The notes under the pieces: generated by a model
Database searches by the model: none
What the model was told of the DNA's origin: nothing
What the model saw: the letters and a program-made list of their open reading frames with translations, nothing else
Translations under genes and position numbers: made by a program
DNA from: Leisingera aquaemixtae
Lineage (GTDB): Bacteria; Pseudomonadota; Alphaproteobacteria; Rhodobacterales; Rhodobacteraceae
Reading direction: 5' to 3'
Assembly (NCBI RefSeq): GCF_019801145.1
Contig: NZ_JAHVJQ010000002.1
Location: 186,001-250,000 of the forward strand
Length of the DNA: 64,000 nucleotides
Shown: positions 18,826 to 28,459 of the stretch, in pieces
How the letters are laid out: every line of letters begins with the position of its first letter
Numbering within the stretch: the stretch's first letter is position 1

Positions 18826-19860
18826 TCAGCCCGCCGCCAAGGAGCGCTGCGCTGCATCGCCCATCGAGACCAGCAGCGGCGTCTCGGCCTGCCGCGCCTT
18901 GAAATCCGCCTTGGAAGTCATCCCCTGCCAGCTCGCCTGCACCAGCGATTGCGCCACCGCGCCGCCCAGCGTGGTGCCCGGACCGGTTACGATGAACAGA
19001 TCCGGCGCAAACTCATGGGCCGCATTCTGCACAGCGAGCGTGAAATCATAGGGCTCCACCACCTGATGCCCCAAAGTGTAATCCCACAGGGCCTGCGTAT
19101 CCGTGGCACCGGGCCACCAGATCTGCCCGCGTCCGTCAATCAGCGGCACTTCCGGCTGGGTGAACATCCCTTGCCCCAGACGCTTGCGCCCTTCCGCAGC
19201 CACCGGCGCCTGCAGGCTGGTGTGAAACGCCGCGTGGTTGGCCAGCCGCATCGGGAAACGTTCCTCAACCATTGGCACTGCGCCTTCAAACGCCGCCAGC
19301 CCGGCCTCGTTTCCGGCCAGCACCAGCATCCCGCCCAGATCAATCGACAGCGCCAGGTCATGCGCCTCGCGGGCATCAATCTCTGCCGCCTGCACCAGCA
19401 GCTCTGCCTTGCGCGCAGGGTCGTTCTGCCAGTCCGCCCCGGCAAAGGGATAGACCAGCTGGCCGCCGATCAGCTGCGCCTGCATCAGCGTGCCCATGGT
19501 GTTCACCACCTCGAACCCGTCCGCCGCGCTCAGCGCCCCACCCGCTGCCAGCGCAATATACCAGCCCATCGAGTTGCCGGTGACCGCAACCACTTCGATA
19601 TCCTCCGCCAGGGACTGCGCATCCGCCAATGCGGATGCATAAATCAGCGGCGAGGCAATATCCCCGCGCGAATACTTCGACACCGAAAACCGCGTGGCTC
19701 CGTCCAGCGCGGTGATCTCTTCCTGTCCGGCGTCCCGGCGCTGCGCATCAAAGCCCGCAAACAGCGCGGCCTTGTCCGCATGGTGGCGGTGCAGATAGCC
19801 CAGCTCCGCCTTGTTGTAGGTGCCCCGGCCCGGGCAGATCAGAACAGCGGTGCGGGTCAT
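18826..19860 (-). CDS. FabD-like acyltransferase, partner of the E1 gene
   Basis: This 344-residue protein has the malonyl/acyl-transferase fold. The nucleophile elbow is GNSMGWY (Ser near residue 97) and the catalytic His lies in LANHAAFHTS (near 213). The arginine that grips the malonyl carboxylate in FabD (RG in VxxRGxxMQ) reads Met here (VVNTMGTLMQ). This suggests a monocarboxylic acyl substrate rather than malonyl. The ATG at 19860 overlaps the stop of the fused dehydrogenase E1 gene by four bases, so the two products probably act together. Nearby genes give no carrier protein. Confidence 0.78.
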   Translation of the reverse strand: MTRTAVLICPGRGTYNKAELGYLHRHHADKAALFAGFDAQRRDAGQEEITALDGATRFSVSKYSRGDIASPLIYASALADAQSLAEDIEVVAVTGNSMGWYIALAAGGALSAADGFEVVNTMGTLMQAQLIGGQLVYPFAGADWQNDPARKAELLVQAAEIDAREAHDLALSIDLGGMLVLAGNEAGLAAFEGAVPMVEERFPMRLANHAAFHTSLQAPVAAEGRKRLGQGMFTQPEVPLIDGRGQIWWPGATDTQALWDYTLGHQVVEPYDFTLAVQNAAHEFAPDLFIVTGPGTTLGGAVAQSLVQASWQGMTSKADFKARQAETPLLVSMGDAAQRSLAAG

Positions 19861-22046
19861 TTCTTGCCTCCTGCCAGTTTCATCGCTGCCTCCACAATGC
19901 TGTCCTTCGATGGCAGCGTCGCGCCATAGGCAGGGCCGGTTGCAATGAAGCAATCGCTGGCTGCAATCCTGGCGGTAGGGATATCGCTCTGCTCAGCAAA
20001 CAACGCCATCAGCGCCTCCGACTGGCTGCCAGTGATGCGGCATTCGTCGACAATCAGCACATGCTTGCAGGTTTTAACCGCCTCCAGCAGTGCTTCCTCC
20101 GGCAAGGGCGCCAGCCAGCGCAAATCCACGATCCGCGCATTCACCCCGTTCGCCGCCAGCTCTGCCTGCGCCTGGGCCGACAGGTAACGCCCATTGCCAT
20201 AAGTCACGATGGCCAGATCGCTGCCATCGCCGTGCACACCAACCTCTCCCAGGCCGATGCGCCGGTCCGGCGAGGGATAGCTCCGCATCCAGCCACCATC
20301 CTTGACCTCATGCAAGTCACGCATCGGATAGAGCGCAATCGGCTCGACAAAGACCACCACCCGCTGCTCCTCGCGCGCCAGCCGCACCGCCTCGCGCATC
20401 ATCATCGCAGCCTCGGCCCCGTCCGACGGACAGGCAATCACCAGCCCCGGGATATCGCGTAGCACCGCCAGCGAGTTGTCGTTGTGGAAATGGCCGCCGA
20501 ACCCCTTCTGGTACCCCAGCCCGGCAATCCGCAGCACCATCGGATTGGAAAACTGCCCGTTGGAGAAAAACGGCAGCGTCGCGGCCTCGCCGCGCAGCTG
20601 GTCCTCGGCATTGTGAAGATAGGCGAGGAACTGGATTTCCGGAACCGGCAGGAACCCGTTGTGCCCCATGCCGATCGCCAGTCCCAGGATCGACTGCTCG
20701 TCCAGCAGCGTGTCGATCACCCGGTCCGGCCCGAACCGCTGCTGCAGCTTCTGGCTGACACCATAGACCCCGCCCTTGCGGCCCACATCCTCGCCCATCA
20801 TGACGATTTCGCCGTGCTTCAGCATCAGGTCGGTCAGCGCCCAGTTGATCAGGCGCGACATCGGCTGCGGTTCCTCCATCGCCCGCATGTCGCTGCCGAA
20901 CGCCTCTGCGCGCGCTTCGGCACTGGGGCCATTGGTGGGCGCGCACTTCCGCTTGGGCGGGATCAGGCTGGCCGCGACATCCGCCGCGGTTTTCAAATGC
21001 GGCCGCGTCACCGCTTCCGCCCGGATCCGATCCACCCGCGCGCAGGTGTCCTGGTAGATCTTCAGCGCCTCCTCGGGACGCAGCGCCCCCGCCTCCTCCA
21101 GCAGCCGCACCGAATGCAGCAGCGGATCGTTGGCCTCATCCGCCTCGACCTCTGCCTTGGCCATATAGGTGGTCGGCACATCCGCCCCGGCATGGCCATA
21201 CAGACGCACGGTGCGCAGGTGGAGGAACGCGGGCTTCTTGCGCGTCCGCACATATTCCGCCGCCTCCTGCGCCACCGCAAAGGCGTTGTAGATATCCAGC
21301 CCGTCCGCCTTGAAGTAGCGGATGCCGGGACGATGGGCCATCGAGGCCTCGATCCACCCTTTCGGCGTCTTGGTCGAAATGCCGATACCGTTGTCCTCGC
21401 AGACAAACAGCAAGGGCACCGGCGTCGACTGCACCGAGGTCCAGCCCGCGGTGTTGATCGCCCCTTGCGCCGTCGAATGGTTGGCGGATGCATCGCCGAA
21501 GGAACACATGACGATGGCATCCTCCGGCAGCAGCTGATGCTCCGGCTGGTGCCGCTTGGCAGCACCGATGGAATAGGCTGCGCCCACCGCCTTCGGCAGA
21601 TGCGAGGCAATGGTCGAGGTCTGCGGCGGGATCATCAGCGCCTTGGACCCCAGCACCTTGTGCCGCCCGCCCGAGGTCGGGTCCTCGCTGGAGCAGGCAA
21701 AGGACAACAGCATGTCCCAAGCAATCCGCTGCCCCGGCACCTGATCGGCACGGGCGATCTGAAACGCCGCATCCCGGTAATGCAGAAACGCCATATCAGT
21801 GGGGCGCAGGGCGCGGGCCACCGCCGCCATCCCCTCATGCCCGGAGGAGCCGATGGTATAGAACCCCTGCCCCGCTTTCTGCATGTCGCGGCTGGTCAGA
21901 TCCAGCGCCCGGCTCAGCACTTGCGCGCGGAATGCGGAAACGGCCTCAGCTGCAGCCAGCGGCCCGCCCGGCACAGCGCCTGCTGGAAGTTTCCCGGCCT
22001 GAACCCGGTCCACGAAGTTCTGATGCACGATCTGGGCGCGGTCCAT
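19857..22046 (-). CDS. Thiamine diphosphate-dependent 2-oxoacid dehydrogenase E1, alpha and beta parts fused
   Basis: This 729-residue protein joins an E1-alpha-type half (residues about 1-350) and an E1-beta-type half (about 385-729) of a branched-chain 2-oxoacid dehydrogenase. The thiamine diphosphate motif runs from GDASANHSTAQGAINTA to VCEDNGIGIS. The beta half has MMGEDVGRKGGVYGVS, TLLDEQSILGLAIG, FVEPIALYP and LIVDECRITG. Such enzymes decarboxylate 2-oxoacids and hand the acyl group to a lipoyl E2. No E2 or E3 is nearby; the overlapping gene is an acyltransferase instead. The start follows AGGAGG. Confidence 0.88.
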   Translation of the reverse strand: MDRAQIVHQNFVDRVQAGKLPAGAVPGGPLAAAEAVSAFRAQVLSRALDLTSRDMQKAGQGFYTIGSSGHEGMAAVARALRPTDMAFLHYRDAAFQIARADQVPGQRIAWDMLLSFACSSEDPTSGGRHKVLGSKALMIPPQTSTIASHLPKAVGAAYSIGAAKRHQPEHQLLPEDAIVMCSFGDASANHSTAQGAINTAGWTSVQSTPVPLLFVCEDNGIGISTKTPKGWIEASMAHRPGIRYFKADGLDIYNAFAVAQEAAEYVRTRKKPAFLHLRTVRLYGHAGADVPTTYMAKAEVEADEANDPLLHSVRLLEEAGALRPEEALKIYQDTCARVDRIRAEAVTRPHLKTAADVAASLIPPKRKCAPTNGPSAEARAEAFGSDMRAMEEPQPMSRLINWALTDLMLKHGEIVMMGEDVGRKGGVYGVSQKLQQRFGPDRVIDTLLDEQSILGLAIGMGHNGFLPVPEIQFLAYLHNAEDQLRGEAATLPFFSNGQFSNPMVLRIAGLGYQKGFGGHFHNDNSLAVLRDIPGLVIACPSDGAEAAMMMREAVRLAREEQRVVVFVEPIALYPMRDLHEVKDGGWMRSYPSPDRRIGLGEVGVHGDGSDLAIVTYGNGRYLSAQAQAELAANGVNARIVDLRWLAPLPEEALLEAVKTCKHVLIVDECRITGSQSEALMALFAEQSDIPTARIAASDCFIATGPAYGATLPSKDSIVEAAMKLAGGKK

Positions 22047-22254
22047 GCGGCCTCCTTGCGCTTAATGACCGCGCCTTTATCCGCGAATCCGCCGCTTAAA
22101 GCCAATGAGTTTGCGTTCTGTCATCATTCCAAAATGGAATGCCAAGCCCCGAAATCAGTCCGGATAGTCACAGGAACCACTGATGGGCCGCGCTTGCAGC
22201 AGCAGCCGTCGATCCGGTGAACCCGCGGCCGGCAGCCACACCTGCCATTTCCGT

Positions 22255-22283
22255 TTGACGCCCCCGTAAAACCGCCTTATACG
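22255..22283 (+). promoter_or_regulatory. Sigma-70 type promoter of tRNA-Leu
   Basis: TTGACG at 22255-22260 and TATACG at 22278-22283 are separated by exactly 17 bases. The -10 box ends 17 bases before the tRNA. Confidence 0.75.
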
Positions 22284-22300
22284 CCGGTTTCACGACACCT

Positions 22301-22387
22301 GCCCAGGTGGCGGAATTGGTAGACGCGCTAGCTTCAGGTGCTAGTGTCCGTATGGACGTGGAGGTTCGAGTCCTCTCCTGGGCACCA
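22301..22387 (+). tRNA. tRNA-Leu(CAG)
   Basis: An 87-base sequence folds as a class II tRNA with a long variable arm (GTCCGTATGGAC). The acceptor stem pairs GCCCAGG with CCTGGGC. The anticodon arm reads CTAGC-TTCAGGT-GCTAG, giving anticodon CAG. The T arm has GGTTCGAGTCC, and the CCA end is encoded. Confidence 0.97.
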
Positions 22388-22649
22388 TCCCCCTTCAGCA
22401 ACATACTGTTTCTGTTTGCGAGCCAACAAGCGCAAGCATCTGTTTTCCTTTGATTCCTGCTCTGTTTGCAATCGGTTCACGCAACGTTTTTGCCGCACTC
22501 CCGACGAAGCCCTAGCAACCGGGCTTTCAGCAACTCGTTTAAAATGATTTAAGCGCACTGATTGCAGGTGGGGAGTTACCGCCACCAAGAGTTGTTTCAA
22601 TAGTTTTACGGTTTTCAACACGCGACGAAGGCCAACAGGAAGATTTTTC

Positions 22650-24548
22650 ATGTGTTTAGATTGCATTGAACGTGCCGCATCCGAAGGCCAGGACAATGTT
22701 AGCTCTGCCAGGGTTGTCGAAATCTCGGACGCAGGCCATGGAACCTGGACCTCATACCGCATGTCCCCCGGCGATACGTTCCATGGCACGCTTTCCAGCG
22801 GCGGCGACCGGGACTGGGTTGCCATCACACTGACAGAAGGTGAAACCTACGAAATTGAACTGAGCGGTGCGGCCAGCGGCGGCGGCACGTTGAGCGACCC
22901 CTACCTGCGGCTGTACAATGGCCAGGGCAGCCTGATCCGCAGCGATGATGACAGCGGGCCAGGTTATGATTCCGCTATTACCTTTACTGCGACCGCCACC
23001 GGCACTTACTACATTGGCGCGGGCTCATATTCAGACAATTACTCTGGCAGCTACACGATCTCAACTGGTCTGGATGAACCGGCTCCGCATGGGTCTCTGA
23101 ATGACCTGGCAGGCTATCTGACAGACGGTTACTGGGAGGACAGCAACCGAAGCCGTAGAAGCTTCGACACGTCGGAAAGCAATGTAATTACCGTAAACCT
23201 GACCGGGCTGACCGCTGAGGGCCGGCAACTCGCACGCTGGGCCTTGGAGGCCTGGGAGATGGTTGCCGGCATCGAGTTTTCCGAAATCACCGGAAGCGCG
23301 GACATCACATTCACCGACGACGAATCCTACGCTACCGCATACTCGACTTCCGAGGTGACGAACGGCGTGATCACCTCATCTATAGTGAACGTCTCGCTTC
23401 CCTGGCTGACCGAATTTGGCACCAGCATCGACAGCTACTCCCTCCAGACCTACATTCACGAGGTTGGCCATGCGCTGGGACTGGGACACCAGGGCGACTA
23501 CAACGGCACCGCGACTTACGGGTCCAGCGAGGAATTCAGCAACGACAGCTGGCAGCTGTCAATCATGTCCTATTTCAGCCAGACAGAAAACACCAGCGTG
23601 GACGCCAGCTACGCCAGCCTGCTGACACCGATGATGGCAGACATCCTTGCAATACAGGAACTTTACGGCGCACCCGGCAGCGGCAGCGCAACAGCGGGCG
23701 ACACAGTTTGGGGACCCGGTTCCAGCCTGCCTGGCGTTCTTGGCGACCTGTTCGGCAACCGGTCCAATTACGAGGGCGAGCCCGTTGCCTTCACCATCTA
23801 CGATCAGAGCGGCACAGACACGCTGGACCTCAGCAGCATCGACACAGCCAGCCGCGTCGACTTGCGCCAGGGGCATTTTTCGGATGCGGGCGGATTGATT
23901 GGCAATATCGGGATTGCGCGCGGCACCGTCGTTGAGAACCTCATCACCGGCGCCGGGAATGACACTGTGACCGGCAATAGCGCCGCCAATGACATCCGTA
24001 CTCAGGCGGGTGATGATACTGTCCGGGCGATGGGCGGCAGCGACCGGCTGGACGGCGGCGATGGCAACGACCAACTGTTTGGAAACACCGGCAACGATCA
24101 TCTGAGCGGCGGCGCAGGCCGCGACCGGCTGGTGGGCGGCGGCGGCAATGACAGGCTGTTCGGCGGCGGCCAGATCGACCGGCTGAACGGCGGCAACGCG
24201 AATGACCGGCTGTACGGCGGCGCCGGGCGTGACCGGCTGGACGGCGGCAGCGGCCGCGACCTGCTGAACGGCGGAGCAGGCGATGACATCCTGACCGGCG
24301 GCGCCGGAAACGATGTCTTTGTGTTTGGCAGCAGCCATGGCCACGACCGGATCCTGGATTTCACCGCCGGCCAAAGCGCGGACCGCATCAATTTCTCCCG
24401 GCTGTCCGGGTTCGACGGCTTCGGCGACGTTCTGGCAGACGCCGTTGAGACCGCTGACGGCGTCCGGATTTCAACCGGCGCAAACAGCTCGGTCCTTCTC
24501 GAAGATGTGCAGTTGAGCAGCCTTTCCGCAGACGACTTCATCTTCTGA
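22650..24548 (+). CDS. Serralysin-like M10 metalloprotease with RTX repeats
   Basis: This is a 632-residue secreted protease. Residues about 20-145 look like a bacterial pre-peptidase C-terminal type domain (YRMSPGDTFHGTLSSGGDRDWVAITL). The catalytic domain has the zinc motif HEVGHALGLGH near residue 271 and a Met-turn SIMSYF. From about residue 440 come calcium-binding nonapeptides of the GGxGxDxL type (about nine), and the protein ends in a hydrophobic DDFIF tail. There is no N-terminal signal peptide, which fits type I secretion by a C-terminal signal; no type I exporter is in the window. GGAAG lies upstream of the ATG. Confidence 0.92.
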   Translation: MCLDCIERAASEGQDNVSSARVVEISDAGHGTWTSYRMSPGDTFHGTLSSGGDRDWVAITLTEGETYEIELSGAASGGGTLSDPYLRLYNGQGSLIRSDDDSGPGYDSAITFTATATGTYYIGAGSYSDNYSGSYTISTGLDEPAPHGSLNDLAGYLTDGYWEDSNRSRRSFDTSESNVITVNLTGLTAEGRQLARWALEAWEMVAGIEFSEITGSADITFTDDESYATAYSTSEVTNGVITSSIVNVSLPWLTEFGTSIDSYSLQTYIHEVGHALGLGHQGDYNGTATYGSSEEFSNDSWQLSIMSYFSQTENTSVDASYASLLTPMMADILAIQELYGAPGSGSATAGDTVWGPGSSLPGVLGDLFGNRSNYEGEPVAFTIYDQSGTDTLDLSSIDTASRVDLRQGHFSDAGGLIGNIGIARGTVVENLITGAGNDTVTGNSAANDIRTQAGDDTVRAMGGSDRLDGGDGNDQLFGNTGNDHLSGGAGRDRLVGGGGNDRLFGGGQIDRLNGGNANDRLYGGAGRDRLDGGSGRDLLNGGAGDDILTGGAGNDVFVFGSSHGHDRILDFTAGQSADRINFSRLSGFDGFGDVLADAVETADGVRISTGANSSVLLEDVQLSSLSADDFIF

Positions 24549-24713
24549 CCAGTGCCAAAAGCACCGCCCTGCAAAGGACTTGTTCGCAGGGCGGCGCTCT
24601 TCAGCATTTCTTAGCAGCATTTCCCTTTTTATGGCGCAGTTGAGTTTGCGGAGCAAAGTGCCTATTTCGTCTGCAGCACAGCCCGGCGCGGTGAACATCA
24701 AAAGGGAATTCCA

Positions 24714-25328
24714 GTGGCCAATTACCTGTACAAGAACGACCTGCCCGACGGGCTGGACCTCGGTCCCGTTGTTGCCATCGACTGCGAGACCATGGGGCTG
24801 AACCCGCACCGCGACCGGCTCTGCGTGATCCAGATGTCCGGCGGCGACGGTAACGCCCATATCGTGCAGGTGGAAAAGGGCCAGGCCGCTGCCCCCAACC
24901 TGTGCCGCATGCTGGAAGATGCCAATGTGCTGAAACTGTTTCATTTCGGCCGCTTCGACATCGCCGCGATGCACCACGCTTTCGGCGCCCTGGCAGCACC
25001 GGTTTATTGCACCAAGATCGCCAGCCGCCTGGTGCGCACCTATACCGACCGCCACGGCCTCAAGAACCTGACCCAGGAGCTTCTGGGCATCGACATCTCC
25101 AAGCAGCAGCAAATGAGCGACTGGGGCGCCGAAGAACTGACCGAGGCGCAGCTCGACTACGCGGCTTCGGACGTGTTGCACCTGCACAAGCTGCGCGACG
25201 CCCTGGACAAGCGCCTGGCCCGTGAAGGCCGCACCGAAATGGCCCAGGCCTGTTTCGATTTCCTCCCAACGCGCGCCAAGCTGGACCTGGCTGGCTGGCC
25301 CGAAACTGACATCTTTGCCCACTCATGA
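24714..25328 (+). CDS. rnd: Ribonuclease D, short form
   Basis: This 204-residue DEDD-type 3'-5' exonuclease has VAIDCETMGL (first acidic motif), KLFHFGRFDIAAM (second) and YAASDVLHLHKL (third, with the catalytic Tyr). It lacks the C-terminal HRDC domains of E. coli RNase D, as is usual for alphaproteobacterial short forms. It starts with GTG at 24714 after AAAGGGAA. The stop overlaps the kdsD start, so the gene leads the kdsD-lptCAB cluster. It is expected to trim structured RNA 3' ends. Confidence 0.92.
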   Translation: MANYLYKNDLPDGLDLGPVVAIDCETMGLNPHRDRLCVIQMSGGDGNAHIVQVEKGQAAAPNLCRMLEDANVLKLFHFGRFDIAAMHHAFGALAAPVYCTKIASRLVRTYTDRHGLKNLTQELLGIDISKQQQMSDWGAEELTEAQLDYAASDVLHLHKLRDALDKRLAREGRTEMAQACFDFLPTRAKLDLAGWPETDIFAHS

Positions 25329-26293
25329 CCGATACCGAAAAATTCCTTGTCACCGCGCGTCAGGTGATCGCCGATGAGGCCAAGGCGCTGGACGCCCTTG
25401 CCGAAGGGCTGGATGAGCGCTTTGCCGAAGCAGTGCAGCTGATCCTGCAGGCCAAGGGCCGCATCATCGTCAGCGGCATCGGCAAGTCCGGCCATATCGG
25501 CCACAAGATCGCAGCGACCCTGGCTTCCACCGGCACGCCGGCCTATTTCGTGCACCCGGCCGAAGCCAGCCATGGCGACCTCGGCATGCTGTCAGACGGC
25601 GACGTGGTGCTGGCGATCTCCAACTCCGGCGAGGCGCCGGAGCTGGCCAACCTGCTGGCCTTCACCCGCCGCTTCGCGATTCCGCTGATCGGCCTGTCCA
25701 GCAAGATGGACAGCACCCTGATGAAGCAGGCTGACGTGCACCTGCAGATCCCATCGATGGGCGAGGCCTGCGGCTTTGGCATGGTGCCCTCGATCTCCAC
25801 CACGCTGACGCTGGCAATGGGCGACGCATTGGCGATTGCGCTGATGAAGCACCGCGATTTCCGCCCGGAAAACTTCCGCGACTTTCACCCGGGCGGCAAG
25901 CTCGGCGCGCAGCTCAGCAAGGTGCGCGACCTGATGCACGCGGATGATGCGCTGCCGCTGGTCTCCGAGACCACCCCGATGGCCGACGCCCTGATCGAAA
26001 TCAGCCAGAAAGGCTTCGGTGTTGCTGGTGTCGCCGCCGCCGATGGCTCGCTGGCGGGCATCATCACCGACGGCGACCTGCGCCGCCACATGGACGGGCT
26101 GCTGGGCAAGACCGCGGCTGAGGTGATGACCACGGCCCCCGCCACCATCGCCCCCGGCGCCATGGCGCAAGAGGCCGTTGCGGTGATGAACCAGCGCAAG
26201 ATCACCTGCCTGTTCGTCGTCGACCCGGAAAACGGCCGCAAGGCCGAGGGCCTGTTGCACATCCATGACTGCCTGCGCGCGGGCTTGGGCTGA
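25325..26293 (+). CDS. kdsD: Arabinose-5-phosphate isomerase
   Basis: This 322-residue protein combines a SIS sugar-isomerase domain (IIVSGIGKSGHIGHKIAATLASTGTPAYFVHPAEASHGDLG) with two CBS domains in the last 120 residues. It converts ribulose-5-phosphate to arabinose-5-phosphate, the first committed step of KDO synthesis. It overlaps rnd by four bases and is followed by lptC-lptA-lptB, so precursor supply and LPS export are encoded together. KdsB, which activates KDO, is at 37164-37964. Confidence 0.95.
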   Translation: MTDTEKFLVTARQVIADEAKALDALAEGLDERFAEAVQLILQAKGRIIVSGIGKSGHIGHKIAATLASTGTPAYFVHPAEASHGDLGMLSDGDVVLAISNSGEAPELANLLAFTRRFAIPLIGLSSKMDSTLMKQADVHLQIPSMGEACGFGMVPSISTTLTLAMGDALAIALMKHRDFRPENFRDFHPGGKLGAQLSKVRDLMHADDALPLVSETTPMADALIEISQKGFGVAGVAAADGSLAGIITDGDLRRHMDGLLGKTAAEVMTTAPATIAPGAMAQEAVAVMNQRKITCLFVVDPENGRKAEGLLHIHDCLRAGLG

Positions 26294-26315
26294 CACGGAG
26301 GCCGGGAAGCAGAGC

Positions 26316-26915
26316 ATGGACAGCCATTCCAGAGCCGTCGCCTACCTCAAGGTGCTGCTGCCGCTGGCAGCCCTGGTCCTGCTGTCGACCCTGTTCATGA
26401 TCTCGCGCGGGGTGAACACGGATGCCGTGATCCCCTTTGCCCAGAAGGAGATCGAGGACCGGATGAAAGGCCAGCAGGTCACCGCTCCGTTCTTCTCAGG
26501 CACCACCATGCGGGGCGACGAGATCATGGTCACCGCCGCGCTGGCCCGTCCCGGCCGGACCGGCTCCGCCCCGGTTGCCAGCGACCTTTCCGCGGAATTC
26601 AAGCTGGCCGATGGCGGCCGGATCACCCTGGTTTCCGAAACCGGCGCCATTCAGCCGGACCAGGACCTCGCCCGTTTCACCGGCAATGTGGTCATCACGT
26701 CGGCCGATGGCCTGGTGGTCGAAACCGAGGCACTGGACACCGCGCTCAGCGGGCTGGAGGCCGTCAGCCCCGGTCCAGTCCGGGCCACCGGCGCAATTGG
26801 CGACCTGACCGCAGGCAACATGCAGATCAGGACAAAAACCCAGGGCGGCCCGGTCCATATGGTGTTCAAAAACGGGGTAAAACTGCTATATGACCCCCAG
26901 AAACCGGAAAGATAG
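26316..26915 (+). CDS. lptC: LPS export ABC transporter periplasmic protein LptC
   Basis: This 199-residue protein has one N-terminal membrane helix (VLLPLAALVLLSTLFMIS) and a periplasmic beta-jellyroll (about residues 50-190), consistent with the LptC/YrbK family. LptC links the LptBFG transporter to LptA in the LPS bridge. The ATG at 26316 is chosen over an upstream in-frame codon inside kdsD because the membrane helix then starts near the N terminus. lptA follows three bases after the stop. Confidence 0.85.
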   Translation: MDSHSRAVAYLKVLLPLAALVLLSTLFMISRGVNTDAVIPFAQKEIEDRMKGQQVTAPFFSGTTMRGDEIMVTAALARPGRTGSAPVASDLSAEFKLADGGRITLVSETGAIQPDQDLARFTGNVVITSADGLVVETEALDTALSGLEAVSPGPVRATGAIGDLTAGNMQIRTKTQGGPVHMVFKNGVKLLYDPQKPER

Positions 26916-26918
26916 CCT

Positions 26919-27431
26919 GTGTCTTATTTGCGTGCATTTATTCTTTGTCTGCCTCTCGCCGTATTTCCCGGCCTCGCAGCGGCGCAAACCGCTTCTGTGG
27001 CCTTCGGCACTGTCGAAGCCGACCCCACCCTGCCGGTTGAAGTGACCGCTGACAATCTGGCCGTCAATCAGGCCGACGGCTCCGCGGAATTCACCGGCAA
27101 CGTCCTGATTGTGCAGGGCATCATGCGGCTGTCCGCCGACAACGTGCTGGTCATCTACAAGACCGTCAGCGAAGGCGGCGGCAAGGCCGGCATCGAACGG
27201 CTGGAGGCCACCGGCAACGTGGTGCTTGTCAGCGGCCCCGACGCCGCTGAATCCCGTTACGCCGAATACACCATCGACAAGGGCACGATCGTGATGACCG
27301 GCGACGTTCTGCTGACCCAGGAAACCGGCACCCTGGCCTCGAACCGGCTGGAGGTGAACCTGACGTCCGGCACCGCCAAGATGGACGGCCGGGTCAAGAC
27401 CATCCTCAACCCGAACGGCGGTAGCAACTGA
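26919..27431 (+). CDS. lptA: LPS transport periplasmic protein LptA
   Basis: This 170-residue protein has a signal peptide ([15 protein letters not shown]) and an OstA/LptA beta-jellyroll. Visible core segments are [40 protein letters not shown] and [22 protein letters not shown]. LptA forms the periplasmic bridge for LPS. It starts with GTG at 26919 after GGAAAG. Its stop shares a base with the lptB ATG. Confidence 0.92.
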   Translation: MSYLRAFILCLPLAVFPGLAAAQTASVAFGTVEADPTLPVEVTADNLAVNQADGSAEFTGNVLIVQGIMRLSADNVLVIYKTVSEGGGKAGIERLEATGNVVLVSGPDAAESRYAEYTIDKGTIVMTGDVLLTQETGTLASNRLEVNLTSGTAKMDGRVKTILNPNGGSN

Positions 27432-28189
27432 TGGCGAAACCCAAACTCACCGTCACCGAAGGCTCCTCCGGGCTGCGCATCGAGCGGCTGCGGAAATCCT
27501 ACCGCAAGAAGGTGGTGATCCGGGATGTTTCGATGTCCCTGAACCGCGGCGAGGTTGTGGCGCTGCTGGGCCCCAACGGCTCCGGCAAGACCACCAGTTT
27601 CTATGCCATCGCGGGTCTTGTCTTTCCCGAGGCCGGCACCGTCAGCATCGACGGCCAGAACGTCACCGGCCTGCCGATGTATCGCCGGGCGCGTATGGGC
27701 ATCGGCTACCTGCCGCAGGAGATGTCGATCTTCCGCGGCCTGTCGGTTGAGGACAACATCTCCGCGGTGCTGGACATCTCGCAAAAGCACGAGCACAAGC
27801 GCCGCGAGCGGCTGGAGGAACTGCTGTCCGATTTCTCCATCGAACACCTGCGCCGCGCGCCGGCGCTTGCCCTGTCGGGCGGTGAACGGCGCAGGGTGGA
27901 AATCGCCCGCTGCCTGGCCGCAGACCCCAAGTACCTGCTGCTCGACGAACCCTTTGCCGGCGTCGACCCGATCTCTGTCGGCGACATCCGCCACCTGGTG
28001 GCCGACCTCAAGAAACGCGGCATCGGGGTGCTGATCACCGACCACAATGTGCGCGAAACGCTGGAGATCGTCGACCGTGCCTATATCCTGCATGACGGCC
28101 AGGTGCTGATGTCCGGCAGCCCCGAGGAAGTGGTGGAGAACGAGAACGTCCGCAGGGTCTACCTGGGTGACAATTTCCGCATTTCCTGA
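27431..28189 (+). CDS. lptB: LPS export ABC transporter ATP-binding protein LptB
   Basis: This 252-residue ABC ATPase drives LPS extraction with LptFG. It shows Walker A ([13 protein letters not shown]), the Q-loop [17 protein letters not shown] typical of LptB, signature [13 protein letters not shown], Walker [14 protein letters not shown] and the switch His in TDHNVRE. It starts one base into the lptA stop. In many alphaproteobacteria rpoN follows lptB; here a 270-base gap leads straight to hpf instead. Confidence 0.97.
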   Translation: MAKPKLTVTEGSSGLRIERLRKSYRKKVVIRDVSMSLNRGEVVALLGPNGSGKTTSFYAIAGLVFPEAGTVSIDGQNVTGLPMYRRARMGIGYLPQEMSIFRGLSVEDNISAVLDISQKHEHKRRERLEELLSDFSIEHLRRAPALALSGGERRRVEIARCLAADPKYLLLDEPFAGVDPISVGDIRHLVADLKKRGIGVLITDHNVRETLEIVDRAYILHDGQVLMSGSPEEVVENENVRRVYLGDNFRIS

Positions 28190-28258
28190 CCCGTTTTGCC
28201 GCCGCTTTCCGGGCGCAAAAACCCGCTGCAAACCCGGCCTCTTTTTTCGCGTTATCCA

Positions 28259-28287
28259 TTGACTCTCCCGCTATCTTGCCGTCGAAT
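28259..28287 (+). promoter_or_regulatory. Possible hpf promoter
   Basis: TTGACT at 28259-28264 and TCGAAT at 28282-28287 are 17 bases apart, about 170 bases before hpf. The -10 match is weak. Confidence 0.3.
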
Positions 28288-28459
28288 TGGCCCATGGCAT
28301 ACGCGCAGTCCGATGCAGTCCGAATAACAGCCTTGGCGACAAGGCCCGGACGGATGCAACCGGACGGCTGGCCTGCCCCCCGGATCCGGACCTGACGTGA
28401 CACTGCCAAGGATTGCCTTGGCAGCGGGCCCGGCCGCAATAATTTGTGAAGGAGATCAC

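Noticed and set aside
24040-24320. DNA tandem repeats in the RTX gene as a separate repeat element
   Set aside because: They are the coding form of the GGxGxDxL calcium-binding nonapeptides and need no separate explanation.
28190-28459. A missing or degenerate rpoN between lptB and hpf
   Set aside because: The gap is only 270 bases and no sigma-54 fragment can be read in it; the gene is simply located elsewhere or absent.
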